Shown piece after piece: positions 50,972 to 59,521 of a DNA stretch of 64,000 nt. The stretch is taken from NCBI RefSeq assembly GCF_049943335.1, contig NZ_JBNFVY010000005.1, forward strand, positions 86,489 through 150,488. The letters run 5' to 3'. The stretch is from JBNFVY01 sp049943335. Lineage in GTDB: Bacteria; Pseudomonadota; Alphaproteobacteria; Rhodobacterales; Rhodobacteraceae. The position numbers and the translations under genes are program-made. Position 1 is the first letter of the stretch, and each line of letters begins with the position of its first letter. The notes below the pieces were generated by a model, which was not told the DNA's origin, made no database searches, and saw nothing but the letters and a program-made list of their open reading frames with translations.

Positions 50972-51973
50972 TGGCGCATCCACCAAAAAGCGTGCAGTGC
51001 GGGTCACCGCTTCGGCCGCGGGAACGAACGCAATATCCATGTCCTTGGCCGCCTTGGCGTGGCTGAGCGACGGGTCCCACCCCAGCCAATTCGTGACCGT
51101 TCGCAGATCTTTGTCGAACAGGGCCAGTGCCTTGACCATCAGGTTCGGCGCGGTGCGGGTTGCGATGCCACGGCCCGGAAATGCGCGCGCAAGGATCGCC
51201 CCCGCCTGGTTCATCTGCATGAAACTGTCGGCCGCAATATAGCGCTGGCCTATGGTCACCGGCGTCGACAGGGCGCGCACATGCATGGCCGACACGTCTT
51301 CGACATCCACAATCGGCAATGGCACGCGCGGCAACATCGGATCCTTGCCCGTCACAAGCCGTTCGACCACCCGTACGGACGATCCGTAATCCCGATCCAT
51401 CGGGATGCCGCAGACCATCGCAGGGTTGATCGTGGTCAGCTGCATTTCAGGGTGGGTGGTCACGAAATCCCACGCAGCTTTTTCGGCAAAGATCTTGGAG
51501 CGGGTATAGGCCGAACAACTGGGCGCATCGGGGTTCGACCAGTCGGTTTCGGTGATCGGGTCGGATGTGACGCCGTGCATCACGGCCTCCATCGACGAGG
51601 TCAGCACGATGCGCGTCACGCCCTTGGCCTGCGCCGCCCGCAGCGCCCGCAACGTGCCTTCGACGGCCGGGGTCACGACCTTGGCGTCGTCGGTTTCCCC
51701 GATCGGAAAGGGCGAGGCTGTGTGCAGAACGGCGTCCACGCCGTCCATGGCGTCTTGCCAGCCATCGTCTTTCATCAGGTCCAGTTCGACAAAGGACAGC
51801 CGCGAAAGCGCCTCTGGTGCGGCGCCGTTGGCCGTCAGGGCGCTGCGTACTTCCCGCGCGCGGTGTTTGGACCGCAGCGATCCGCGCACGTTATAGCCCG
51901 CATCAAGCAGGTCCAGCGCGATCCGCTTTGCGATAAAGCCGGTGATTCCGGTCAGAAGTATGGTCTGCGGCAT
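50960..51973 (-). CDS. NAD(P)-dependent extended SDR (dihydroflavonol-reductase-like epimerase/reductase)
   Basis: A 337-residue extended short-chain dehydrogenase. The nucleotide fold is ILLTGITGFIAKRIALDLL (G-x-x-G-x-x-A), and DAVLHTASPFPI is typical of the DFR/cinnamoyl-CoA-reductase-like group. The catalytic Ser (LTSSMEAVMHG) and YxxxK in SAYTRSKIFAEK are present. It probably reduces an aldehyde or ketone, substrate unknown. The ribosome-binding GGGGCGAG lies in the arm of a long hairpin (51976-52018), suggesting translational control. Downstream of mcd on the same strand. Confidence 0.88.
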   Translation of the reverse strand: MPQTILLTGITGFIAKRIALDLLDAGYNVRGSLRSKHRAREVRSALTANGAAPEALSRLSFVELDLMKDDGWQDAMDGVDAVLHTASPFPIGETDDAKVVTPAVEGTLRALRAAQAKGVTRIVLTSSMEAVMHGVTSDPITETDWSNPDAPSCSAYTRSKIFAEKAAWDFVTTHPEMQLTTINPAMVCGIPMDRDYGSSVRVVERLVTGKDPMLPRVPLPIVDVEDVSAMHVRALSTPVTIGQRYIAADSFMQMNQAGAILARAFPGRGIATRTAPNLMVKALALFDKDLRTVTNWLGWDPSLSHAKAAKDMDIAFVPAAEAVTRTARFLVDAPSAA

Positions 51974-51975
51974 AT

Positions 51976-52018
51976 CTCGCCCCTCATATCGTGCTGTGTG
52001 CTCAATATGGGGGGCGAG
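51976..52018 (-). promoter_or_regulatory. Long hairpin between mcd and the SDR gene, enclosing the SDR ribosome-binding site
   Basis: Arms at 51976-51989 and 52005-52018 pair over 14 positions (13 Watson-Crick and one G-T wobble) around a 15-nt loop. It ends 3 bp before the SDR ATG and contains its GGGGCGAG. No T-tract follows, so mRNA structure or RBS occlusion is more likely than classical termination. Confidence 0.6.
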
Positions 52019-52035
52019 TGGTCTGGATCAACCGA

Positions 52036-53706
52036 TCAGGCAAGCAATCGGCGTGCAATCACCTGCGCCTGAATTTCGCCGGCACCTTCAAAGATGTTCA
52101 GAATGCGCGCATCGCACAGGATCCGGCTGATCTGGTATTCCAGCGCAAAGCCATTGCCGCCGTGGATCTGCAGGGCGTTGTCCGCCGCAGCCCAGGCCAC
52201 GCGCGCGCCCAGCAGCTTGGCCATGCCAGCTTCAACGTCGCAGCGGTGGCCGTGATCTTTTTCCCAGGCCGAATAGTAGGTCAGCTGACGCGCGACCATG
52301 ATTTCTACCGCCATCATTGCCAGCTTGTCGGCCACGCGCGGGAAATTGATCAGCGACTTGCCGAACTGCTTGCGGTCTTCGCCATATTGCATCCCGACTT
52401 CCAGCGCGTTTTGCGCCACGCCGATGGCGCGGGCAGCGGTCTGGATGCGGGCGGATTCGAAGGTCTTCATCAGCTGCTTGAAGCCTTGCCCTTCAACCCC
52501 GCCCAAAAGGTTTTCGGCCTTGATCTTGAACCCGTCGAACCCCAGTTCGAATTCTTTCATGCCGCGATAGCCCAGCACTTCGATTTCGCCGCCGGTCATG
52601 CCTTCCGAGGGGAAGGGGTTGTCTTCGGTGCCGCGTTCCTTTTCGGCCAGCATCATCGACAGGCCTTTGTAATCGTCGGTGCTTGGATCGGTGCGAACCA
52701 GCATGGTCATCACGTCGGCGCGCGCCGCGTGGGTGATCCATGTCTTGTTGCCGGTCACCGTGTAGGTGTCGCCGTCCTTGATCGCGCGGGTGCGGAGCGA
52801 GCCGAGATCGGACCCGGTGTTGGGTTCGGTGAACACGGCGGTCGGCAGGATCTTGGCCGACGCGATCAGGGGAAGCCAGTGATCTTTTTGCGCGTCGGTG
52901 CCGCCGCCCAGGATCAGTTCGGCCGCGATTTCCGAGCGTGTGCCAAGCGAACCGACGCCGATGTAACCACGCGACAGTTCTTCGGACACGACGCACATCG
53001 ACGCCTTGGACAGGCCAAACCCGCCGTATTCCTCGGGGACGGTCAGGCCGAACACGCCCAGTTCGCCCATTTCCTCGAGGATTTCCATCGGGATGTAATC
53101 GTCCTTGAGATGCCATTCGTGGGCGTAGGGCGCCACCTTGTCGTCGGCAAACCGGCGGAATTGTTCGCGGATCATCTCCAGCTCTTCGCCCAGCCCGGTC
53201 GCGCCAAAGGTCACATGGCCGGAATTCTCGCGCATCAGTTCAACCAGACGCTTGCGGGCGGCGGGCGTGTTGCCTTCGTGGGCCAGCGTGCGCACGGCAT
53301 CGGTCAGGAAGGCGGCGTGATCTTCGCGCGAACAGCCAAGATGGTGCAGGCGCGTCACCTCGGTTTGGTTCATCGGAATGCCACCGCGGACCTGATCAAG
53401 ATATTCGCCAAAGGCGATCTGCAGGATCAGCTGTTCCATTTCGCCAAACGTGCCCGCTTCGGCCAGGCGACCGGCCCAGGCGCGCATCTGGCGCAGCGCT
53501 TCGACGTAAGTGGCCAGCCATGCAAAACCGTGGACCGATGCCTGGTGTTCATCCAGCTTGGCGGCCGACACCTTTTCGCCGTCGACGACCGTTTCACGCA
53601 CTGCGTTGCGCGCGGCTTCGGCCAACTGTTCCAGCGGCGTGATCGCGGCCTGGGTCAGGCCGAGAAGATCGTCAAGAATGGGTGTGGACTGAGCATCACG
53701 TGGCAT
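52036..53706 (-). CDS. mcd: (2S)-methylsuccinyl-CoA dehydrogenase
   Basis: A 556-residue flavoprotein of the acyl-CoA dehydrogenase family with a long N-terminal extension (about 1-165), including HGFAWLATYVEALRQMRAWA and GEYLDQVRGGIPMNQTEV. That extension is characteristic of methylsuccinyl-CoA dehydrogenase of the ethylmalonyl-CoA pathway. The core has VFTEPNTGSDLGSLRTRA and the catalytic Glu in NIFEGAGEIQAQVIA. The enzyme oxidises methylsuccinyl-CoA to mesaconyl-CoA, allowing growth on acetate or C1 units without glyoxylate shunt enzymes. ccr and ecm genes are not in this window. The alternative is a generic long acyl-CoA dehydrogenase. Confidence 0.85.
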   Translation of the reverse strand: MPRDAQSTPILDDLLGLTQAAITPLEQLAEAARNAVRETVVDGEKVSAAKLDEHQASVHGFAWLATYVEALRQMRAWAGRLAEAGTFGEMEQLILQIAFGEYLDQVRGGIPMNQTEVTRLHHLGCSREDHAAFLTDAVRTLAHEGNTPAARKRLVELMRENSGHVTFGATGLGEELEMIREQFRRFADDKVAPYAHEWHLKDDYIPMEILEEMGELGVFGLTVPEEYGGFGLSKASMCVVSEELSRGYIGVGSLGTRSEIAAELILGGGTDAQKDHWLPLIASAKILPTAVFTEPNTGSDLGSLRTRAIKDGDTYTVTGNKTWITHAARADVMTMLVRTDPSTDDYKGLSMMLAEKERGTEDNPFPSEGMTGGEIEVLGYRGMKEFELGFDGFKIKAENLLGGVEGQGFKQLMKTFESARIQTAARAIGVAQNALEVGMQYGEDRKQFGKSLINFPRVADKLAMMAVEIMVARQLTYYSAWEKDHGHRCDVEAGMAKLLGARVAWAAADNALQIHGGNGFALEYQISRILCDARILNIFEGAGEIQAQVIARRLLA

Positions 53707-53766
53707 GGGCGACTCCCTCGGTTTCGGTGTTCAGTGTGACATATTTTGTTTGCAGTTGCAGCGCAA

Positions 53767-53772
53767 TATAAT
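53767..53772 (+). promoter_or_regulatory. TATAAT -10 hexamer upstream of the TauE-type exporter
   Basis: A perfect TATAAT in an AT-rich patch of the mcd / exporter divergent region. The region 17 bp upstream (TTTTGT) is a poor -35; TTGCAG lies too close. It would place the transcript start near 53780, upstream of the ATG at 53857. Confidence 0.3.
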
Positions 53773-53856
53773 TTCGATTTCCGCGCGTTCGGCTTTATGA
53801 ATATGTCTTTACGGAATCCGCGTGTGCGCGGATCACTTTCGGCGTATCCAATCGGG

Positions 53857-54630
53857 ATGGAATTGCTGACTGACTATCTGCCACCTTCGTTACTGCTGTA
53901 TTCCTTCGCCGTGGCCGTCTTTGCGGGCATCGTGAAAGGCGCGGTGGGGTTTGCGTTGCCTTTGATCATATTTTCGGGCCTGGGATTGATCCTTGATCCC
54001 ACCGTGGCTTTGGCCGGCCTGGTTCTGGCGACCGTCAGCGGGAACTTTCTGCAAGTGCTGAAATCCGGGCTGGGCGAGGCGTGGCGCGCGATCAAGGACT
54101 TTCGCGTCTACATCGGGCTGGTCTGTGTGTTCATTCTGTTGTCAGCGCAGCTGGTGCCCAACTTGGCGCCATCGACGATTTTCCTGGGGCTGGGCGTGCC
54201 GATCACGCTGCTTTGCGCGGTGCAACTGGCTGGCCCGCGGTTGATCATCGCTCCGGCGTGGCGGGGCGCGGCGTCTGTCATTGCGGGGGTTATTTCGGGT
54301 CTGATGGGCGGAATTGCAGGGACTTGGGGGCCGACAACGGTGCTGTACCTGGTGGCAATTGAAACGCCCAAGTCGCGCCAACTTGCGGTGCAGGGTGTGA
54401 TTTACGGTCTGGGTTCGCTGATGCTTTTGGCGGGACATTTGCGATCGGGTATCTTGAACGCGCAAAGCCTGCCGTTTTCGGCCGCCATGGTCGTTCCAGT
54501 CTTTTTCGGCATGTGGATCGGGTTTCGCATCCACGACCGCATCGAGCAGGAAACCTTCCGCAAAATTACGCTGACGATCTTGCTGATTGCGGGCGTCAAT
54601 CTGATCCGCCGGGGCATCATGGGGTCATGA
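53857..54630 (+). CDS. TauE/SafE (UPF0721) family sulfite/organosulfonate exporter-type permease
   Basis: A 257-residue membrane protein with about eight helices in two TauE/SafE repeats. The first repeat includes FAGIVKGAVGFALPLIIFSG and the second IAGVISGLMGGIAGTWGPTT (G-x-x-G-x-x-G-x-x-G pattern). The family exports sulfite, sulfoacetate or related anions, or imports sulfur compounds. The ATG at 53857 puts the first helix at the normal position; starts at 53803 and 53746 would add an uncharacteristic charged leader. Divergent from mcd and convergent with pckA, with a shared terminator. Confidence 0.82.
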   Translation: MELLTDYLPPSLLLYSFAVAVFAGIVKGAVGFALPLIIFSGLGLILDPTVALAGLVLATVSGNFLQVLKSGLGEAWRAIKDFRVYIGLVCVFILLSAQLVPNLAPSTIFLGLGVPITLLCAVQLAGPRLIIAPAWRGAASVIAGVISGLMGGIAGTWGPTTVLYLVAIETPKSRQLAVQGVIYGLGSLMLLAGHLRSGILNAQSLPFSAAMVVPVFFGMWIGFRIHDRIEQETFRKITLTILLIAGVNLIRRGIMGS

Positions 54631-54660
54631 AAAAGGCCGGACCCTGTGGCCCGGCCTTTC
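54631..54660. terminator. Bidirectional terminator between the exporter gene and pckA
   Basis: A 9-bp stem AAAGGCCGG / CCGGCCTTT (54632-54640 / 54651-54659) lies directly after the exporter stop. On the minus strand it ends in TTTTT, a proper intrinsic terminator for pckA. On the plus strand only TTT follows, so plus-strand efficiency may be lower. Confidence 0.85.
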
Positions 54661-54679
54661 GATTGTGCCTGGATGTGGC

Positions 54680-56278
54680 TTAGCCGATCGCAGCGGCTTT
54701 CACATCGTCGTCGATATAGGCGACGTACTGTTCGAAGTTCTGTGCAAACATGGCGACCAGTTTTTGCGCCTGCGCGTCGTACGCGTCTTTGTCGGTCCAG
54801 GTGCGCCGCGGGTCCAGCAGCACATCTGCAACGCCCTGCACCGCAACCGGGACTTCGAACCCGAAGTTCGGATCCTTGCGGAACTGAACTTCGTTCAGCG
54901 AACCGTCCAACGCGGCCGTCAGCAGCGCGCGGGTGGCTTTGATCGGCATCCGCGAACCGGTGCCATAGGCGCCGCCGGTCCAGCCGGTATTGACCAGCCA
55001 GCAGGTTGCGCCGTGCTTGGCGATCTTTTCCTGCAGCAGCTTGCCATAGACTTCGGGACGGCGCGGCATGAACGGAGCGCCAAAGCAGGTGCTGAACGTG
55101 GGTTCAGGTTCGGTTACGCCGCGTTCGGTTCCGGCAACCTTCGACGTGAAGCCAGACAGGAAGTGGTACATTGCCTGTGCCGGGGTCAGCCGCGCAATCG
55201 GGGGCAGCACACCAAACGCGTCACATGTCAGCATGATGATATTCTTGGGGTGACCCCCAAGGGCTGTCTCGGACGCGTTCGAGATGTAGTCGAGCGGATA
55301 GGCGCAGCGCATGTTCGCGGTCAGGCTGTCGTCTTCGAAATCCAGATCCAGCGTTTCTTCGTCGAACTTCATGTTTTCGATCACAGTGCCGAATTTGGCC
55401 GTGGTCGCATAGATCTCTGGTTCGGCCTCGGACGACAGGTTGATCGTCTTGGCGTAGCAGCCGCCTTCGAAGTTGAACGTGCCGCGGTCGGACCAGCCGT
55501 GTTCGTCGTCACCGATCAGAACCCGGTTCGGATCCGCCGACAGCGTGGTCTTGCCGGTGCCTGACAGGCCAAAGAACACAGCCGTATCCACGGGGTTGTT
55601 CGGCGCATGGTTGGCCGAACAGTGCATGGCCATGACGCCCTTGCCGGGCAGGATGTAGTTCAGCAGGGTAAAGACCGATTTCTTGTTTTCGCCGGCATAG
55701 GCGGTGCCACCGATCAGGATCAGTTTCTTGTCAAAGTTCAGCGCGATCACGGTTTCGCTGCGGCAGCCGTGTTTGGCCGGGTCGGCGCTGAAGCTTGGGC
55801 AGTTGATGATGGTGAAATCGGCGGTAAAGCTTTCCAGTTCATCGCGGGCCGGGCGACGCAGCATGTGCCGGATGAACAGCCCGTGCCATGCCAGTTCGGT
55901 CACGACGCGCACGTCCAGGCGATGTTCAGGATCGGCGCCGCCGAACAGGTCCTGGACGAAGTATTCCTTGCCCTTCATGTGCTCTAGCATGTCGGCGTGC
56001 AGCTGGTCGAACGCGGCCGGCTCCATCGGGGTATTGTTTTCCCACCAGATGCTGTCTTCGACCGATGGCGTGCGCACGACGAACTTGTCTTTGGGCGAGC
56101 GACCGGTGTGTTTGCCGGTCGTGCACATGAAGCTGCCGCCCTTGCCGAGCGTGCCTTCGTTGCGCTTGAGCGCTTCTTCGACCAGCGCCGGCTCAATCAG
56201 GTTGTAATAGACGTTGCCGAGTCCTTCGATGCCTTGGTCTTCAAGCTTGTAGGCCGGGTTCACGCGTCCGATTGTCAT
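54680..56278 (-). CDS. pckA: Phosphoenolpyruvate carboxykinase (ATP)
   Basis: A 532-residue gluconeogenic enzyme converting oxaloacetate and ATP to PEP and CO2. The P-loop is FFGLSGTGKTTLSADP (kinase-1a), with MHCSANHAPNNP and GDDEHGWSDRGTFNFEGGCY as the metal and ATP sites and MPIKATRALL near the C-terminus. The ATG at 56278 follows GGAGACACC. It is divergent from chvI across a 344-bp gap rich in direct repeats. pckA is known to respond to ChvGI in rhizobia, which fits the layout. Confidence 0.97.
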   Translation of the reverse strand: MTIGRVNPAYKLEDQGIEGLGNVYYNLIEPALVEEALKRNEGTLGKGGSFMCTTGKHTGRSPKDKFVVRTPSVEDSIWWENNTPMEPAAFDQLHADMLEHMKGKEYFVQDLFGGADPEHRLDVRVVTELAWHGLFIRHMLRRPARDELESFTADFTIINCPSFSADPAKHGCRSETVIALNFDKKLILIGGTAYAGENKKSVFTLLNYILPGKGVMAMHCSANHAPNNPVDTAVFFGLSGTGKTTLSADPNRVLIGDDEHGWSDRGTFNFEGGCYAKTINLSSEAEPEIYATTAKFGTVIENMKFDEETLDLDFEDDSLTANMRCAYPLDYISNASETALGGHPKNIIMLTCDAFGVLPPIARLTPAQAMYHFLSGFTSKVAGTERGVTEPEPTFSTCFGAPFMPRRPEVYGKLLQEKIAKHGATCWLVNTGWTGGAYGTGSRMPIKATRALLTAALDGSLNEVQFRKDPNFGFEVPVAVQGVADVLLDPRRTWTDKDAYDAQAQKLVAMFAQNFEQYVAYIDDDVKAAAIG

Positions 56279-56368
56279 CCTGGTGTCTCCTGACGCTGTT
56301 GCGTCTTTAGTAATCGAGTGGGCCGCACGCCACGGCAAAGTGGCGCAAGATTAGTTGGTTTGGGCGCT

Positions 56369-56443
56369 ATAACACGCAACTTTCGCGTTGGAATAGGACG
56401 ATAACACGCAGTTAGCGCAACCACGTGAATGTTAGCGCAACCA
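56369..56443. promoter_or_regulatory. Direct-repeat cluster in the pckA-chvI intergenic region
   Basis: GTTAGCGCAACCA occurs at 56411-56423 and again at 56431-56443, a spacing of exactly 20 bp (two helical turns). ATAACACGCA occurs at 56369-56378 and 56401-56410. Evenly phased direct repeats are typical of OmpR-family regulator sites, so ChvI autoregulation or control of pckA is a reasonable guess. The remaining 56279-56622 sequence shows no gene. Confidence 0.5.
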
Positions 56444-56622
56444 AGGTCCGCGATGCGCTGCCGTCCGCCGAAAGGTGAGACATATTAGCCATTGCTTACG
56501 GTTTTTCGCGTTTCCTAGGCTGCACGAGTCTATCTGATTCGCACTTAATTGTTGATTCTGCGTGTATTCCCGGGGAGTATGCCCGAAAAAACAAGCAACA
56601 GAGCAGTAAGAGGAATTCTCTC

Positions 56623-57324
56623 ATGTCGAGAATTGCGTTGGTCGATGACGACAGAAATATCCTGACGTCAGTCTCGATGACGCTTGAGGCAGAAGGCTTC
56701 GAGGTAGAGACATATAATGATGGCCAGTCCGCGTTGGACGCCTTTAACAAAGGGCTGCCCGACATGGCGGTCTTTGACATCAAGATGCCGCGGATGGACG
56801 GGATGGACCTGCTGCAACGCGTGCGTCAGAAAACCAACATGCCTGTTATCTTCCTGACCTCGAAAGACGACGAGATCGACGAAGTGCTGGGCCTGCGCAT
56901 GGGCGCGGACGACTACGTCAAAAAGCCATTCTCGCAGCGCCTGCTGGTCGAACGCATCCGGGCCTTGTTGCGCCGTCAGGAAGCGCTGGAAACGGGCGAA
57001 GTTGCGACTGACGAAGAAAACAAGGTCATGGTGCGCGGTGAATTGTCGATGGACCCGCTGCGCCACGCGGTGACGTGGAAGGGGAATGACGTATCGCTGA
57101 CCGTGACGGAATTCCTGCTGCTTCAGGCCCTGGCCCAGCGTCCCGGGTTCGTAAAGAGCCGCGATCAATTGATGGATGTCGCCTACGACGATCAGGTCTA
57201 TGTCGACGATCGGACGATCGACAGCCACATCAAGCGTCTTCGTAAAAAGATGCGCCAGGCTGACGACACCTTTTCGGCAATCGAAACGCTTTACGGTATC
57301 GGCTACCGCTACAACGAGGAATAA
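56623..57324 (+). CDS. chvI: ChvI-type response regulator (OmpR family)
   Basis: A 233-residue two-component regulator. The receiver starts MSRIALVDDDRNILTSVSM, with acidic pocket DDD, phospho-acceptor Asp 52 in MAVFDIKMPRMDG and Lys in DDYVKKPFS. A C-terminal OmpR-type winged helix (about 135-230) includes YDDQVYVDDRTIDSHIKRLR. ChvI controls envelope, acid-stress and carbon genes in alphaproteobacteria. It leads an operon whose next gene, chvG, starts within its stop codon (TAATG). The ATG follows AAGAGGAA. Confidence 0.94.
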   Translation: MSRIALVDDDRNILTSVSMTLEAEGFEVETYNDGQSALDAFNKGLPDMAVFDIKMPRMDGMDLLQRVRQKTNMPVIFLTSKDDEIDEVLGLRMGADDYVKKPFSQRLLVERIRALLRRQEALETGEVATDEENKVMVRGELSMDPLRHAVTWKGNDVSLTVTEFLLLQALAQRPGFVKSRDQLMDVAYDDQVYVDDRTIDSHIKRLRKKMRQADDTFSAIETLYGIGYRYNEE

Positions 57325-59057
57325 TGACCCTCGCGTCCAAGATAGAGGCAAAGGATCGGGTGTCAGCCCGGGAAGCAGACGTTGTTCTGGGCGACGATTG
57401 GGTTGCGCCGGACAAGTCGTCGGATATCGAAATCCGCGCCAACCGGCAAAAACGCGGCCTGATTTCGATCAACCGCTCTCCTTTGGCGCGCAAGATCATC
57501 ACGTTCAACCTGCTCGCGATCATTCTCATGGTGGCGGGTGTTCTCTATCTGAACCCGTTCCGCGACTCGCTGGTTTCGCAGCGTGAAAAGGCATTGGTGA
57601 CCGAAGCGCGTCTTGTCGCGGATGCATTCGAGGCGCAGATGCCGACCAGCGGCCCGGTCAGCCTGGCGGCGGGCGAAGGCGTGGATGTCGATGACACCCT
57701 GGCCTCGCTGAGCATCGGCGATGGTGTCACGGTCTTTGTCTATGACGTGTCGCAAACGCTTGTGGCCAGCACCGAAGGTCTTGAATTCGCGCCGCAGGAA
57801 CCCATCGAAGGCCTTGAACGAGACCAGCGATCAACCCTGATCACGGACTTCCTGAACAACGTCTGGCAGACCATCGCGTCTATCGTGTCACCGAACGACG
57901 GCGCCAGAAGCCCCGCGTATGATGACGAAGCGCAAGTGCGCAAACTGGTCGCCGACACGCTGGCCGGAACGACCAACATTCACACCGGATATAATGGGGC
58001 CGGCAGCACGATTTTCTCGGTCGCGACACCGCTGAGCCACCAGGGCCAGATCATGGGCGCAGTCGCCCTTGTGACGGCTGCGGGCGAAATCGACGACCTG
58101 GTGCGGGTCGAACGCGAACAGGTCCTGCAAATGTTCGTCATCGCGATCCTTGTGTCGATCGGGCTCAGCCTTGTTTTGGCGTCGACCATCGCCAACCCTT
58201 TGTCCGATCTGGCGGATGCCGCTGAAATCGGGCGGGACAAGAACAGCCGCAAGGTCAATCCCGGCCGCGTCAGGATCCCAGACCTGTCAGGCCGCCCCGA
58301 TGAGATCGGCCGCCTGTCGGGGGCGTTGCGCGGCATGGTTGGGGCGCTCTACGACCGGATTGATGCGAACGAACAATTCGCCGCTGATGTGGCGCATGAA
58401 ATCAAGAACCCCCTGGCCTCACTGCGGTCGGCGGTCGGTTCGCTGCGCATGGTGAAGAAGGAAGAGCATCGCGAAAAGTTGCTCGATGTCATCGATCACG
58501 ACGTGCGGCGCCTTGACCGTCTGGTGAGCGATATTTCCAACGCGTCCCGGCTGGACAGCGAATTGGTCAAAGAGGATGAAGAAGAATTCAACCTTCTGAA
58601 GATGCTGGGAAATCTGATTGATTTCCTGAGCCAGGAGGCGCAGGAAAACGGTGTCGAATTCATTGCTGATCTGCCGGCCAAACCTATCGTCATCACCGGG
58701 CTTGAAGCCCGGTTGGCACAGGTTTTCGTGAACTTGATCACCAACGCTATTTCCTTCTGTGAAGAAGGCGATGCGATCCGGGTTTGGGTGCGCAAGCGCG
58801 AGAACCGGGTGTTGGTCGTGGTCGAGGACACCGGCCCCGGCATTCCCGAACAGGCGCTGACCAAGATTTTCAACCGGTTCTATTCCGAGCGCCCCGAGGG
58901 GCAATTCGGCAATAATTCGGGGCTGGGGCTGGCGATTTCCAAACAGATCATCGAAGCGCATGGCGGTGTCATCTGGGCCGAAAATATTCGCCCGACCGAC
59001 GCTGACATCACGTCGGACCCTCTTGGCGCGCGGTTTGTTGTCGGCCTTCCAGTGTGA
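57324..59057 (+). CDS. chvG: ChvG-type sensor histidine kinase
   Basis: A 577-residue membrane kinase. It has a cytoplasmic N-terminus (about 1-56), TM1 (57-76), a periplasmic sensor of about 190 residues and TM2 (about 269-290). HAMP follows, then HisKA with the phospho-accepting His 358 in FAADVAHEIKNPLASLRS and a HATPase_c domain with GPGIPEQ and GLGLAISKQIIEAHGG. It phosphorylates ChvI; in relatives the periplasmic repressor ExoR binds the sensor, but no exoR is in the window. The long N-terminal cytoplasmic segment is typical of the family. It overlaps chvI and hprK. Confidence 0.94.
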   Translation: MTLASKIEAKDRVSAREADVVLGDDWVAPDKSSDIEIRANRQKRGLISINRSPLARKIITFNLLAIILMVAGVLYLNPFRDSLVSQREKALVTEARLVADAFEAQMPTSGPVSLAAGEGVDVDDTLASLSIGDGVTVFVYDVSQTLVASTEGLEFAPQEPIEGLERDQRSTLITDFLNNVWQTIASIVSPNDGARSPAYDDEAQVRKLVADTLAGTTNIHTGYNGAGSTIFSVATPLSHQGQIMGAVALVTAAGEIDDLVRVEREQVLQMFVIAILVSIGLSLVLASTIANPLSDLADAAEIGRDKNSRKVNPGRVRIPDLSGRPDEIGRLSGALRGMVGALYDRIDANEQFAADVAHEIKNPLASLRSAVGSLRMVKKEEHREKLLDVIDHDVRRLDRLVSDISNASRLDSELVKEDEEEFNLLKMLGNLIDFLSQEAQENGVEFIADLPAKPIVITGLEARLAQVFVNLITNAISFCEEGDAIRVWVRKRENRVLVVVEDTGPGIPEQALTKIFNRFYSERPEGQFGNNSGLGLAISKQIIEAHGGVIWAENIRPTDADITSDPLGARFVVGLPV

Positions 59058-59521
59058 GCGAGCCGACCAGTCAGGGGCAGACCACACAGGGCGGTGGCCC
59101 TGCCGGTCATGAGATCGTTCATGGAACCTGCGTGGCTGTGGGGCCCAGAGCGGCGCTGATCATCGGCAAAAGCGGGATCGGCAAATCCGCCCTGGCCCTG
59201 GAATTGATGGCCTTAGGGGCACATCTGATCGCGGATGACAGGACCGTTGTGTCGCTTGATCATGGCCGCGTGGTTGCCAGCGCGCCGGACACGATCCGTG
59301 GCCAGATCGAGGCCCGCGGTATCGGTGTTCTTGGCGTCAAGGCCGCCCCGCCAACGCGGCTGGACGTCGTGATAGACCTGGCACAGCAAGAAGACGCGCG
59401 CTTGCCAGAAAGACGGTTTTATTCCCTTATGGGGCAAAACATCCCACTGCTTTACCGGGGGCAGGGCCGTAGTTTCGCTGCAGCCCTGATGGTGTATCTT
59501 CAATCGGAACGGATCGACTGA
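59054..59521 (+). CDS. hprK: HPr kinase/phosphorylase, short alphaproteobacterial form
   Basis: A 155-residue protein equal to the catalytic C-terminal domain of HprK; the N-terminal domain of Firmicutes HprK is absent, as usual in alphaproteobacteria. The P-loop is IIGKSGIGKSALALEL (GKSGIGKS, about 38-45), followed by LIADDRTVVSL with a catalytic Asp. It phosphorylates HPr on its regulatory serine according to metabolite state. The start is GTG at 59054, overlapping the chvG stop. rapZ begins on its final base (TGATG). Confidence 0.92.
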   Translation: MSEPTSQGQTTQGGGPAGHEIVHGTCVAVGPRAALIIGKSGIGKSALALELMALGAHLIADDRTVVSLDHGRVVASAPDTIRGQIEARGIGVLGVKAAPPTRLDVVIDLAQQEDARLPERRFYSLMGQNIPLLYRGQGRSFAAALMVYLQSERID

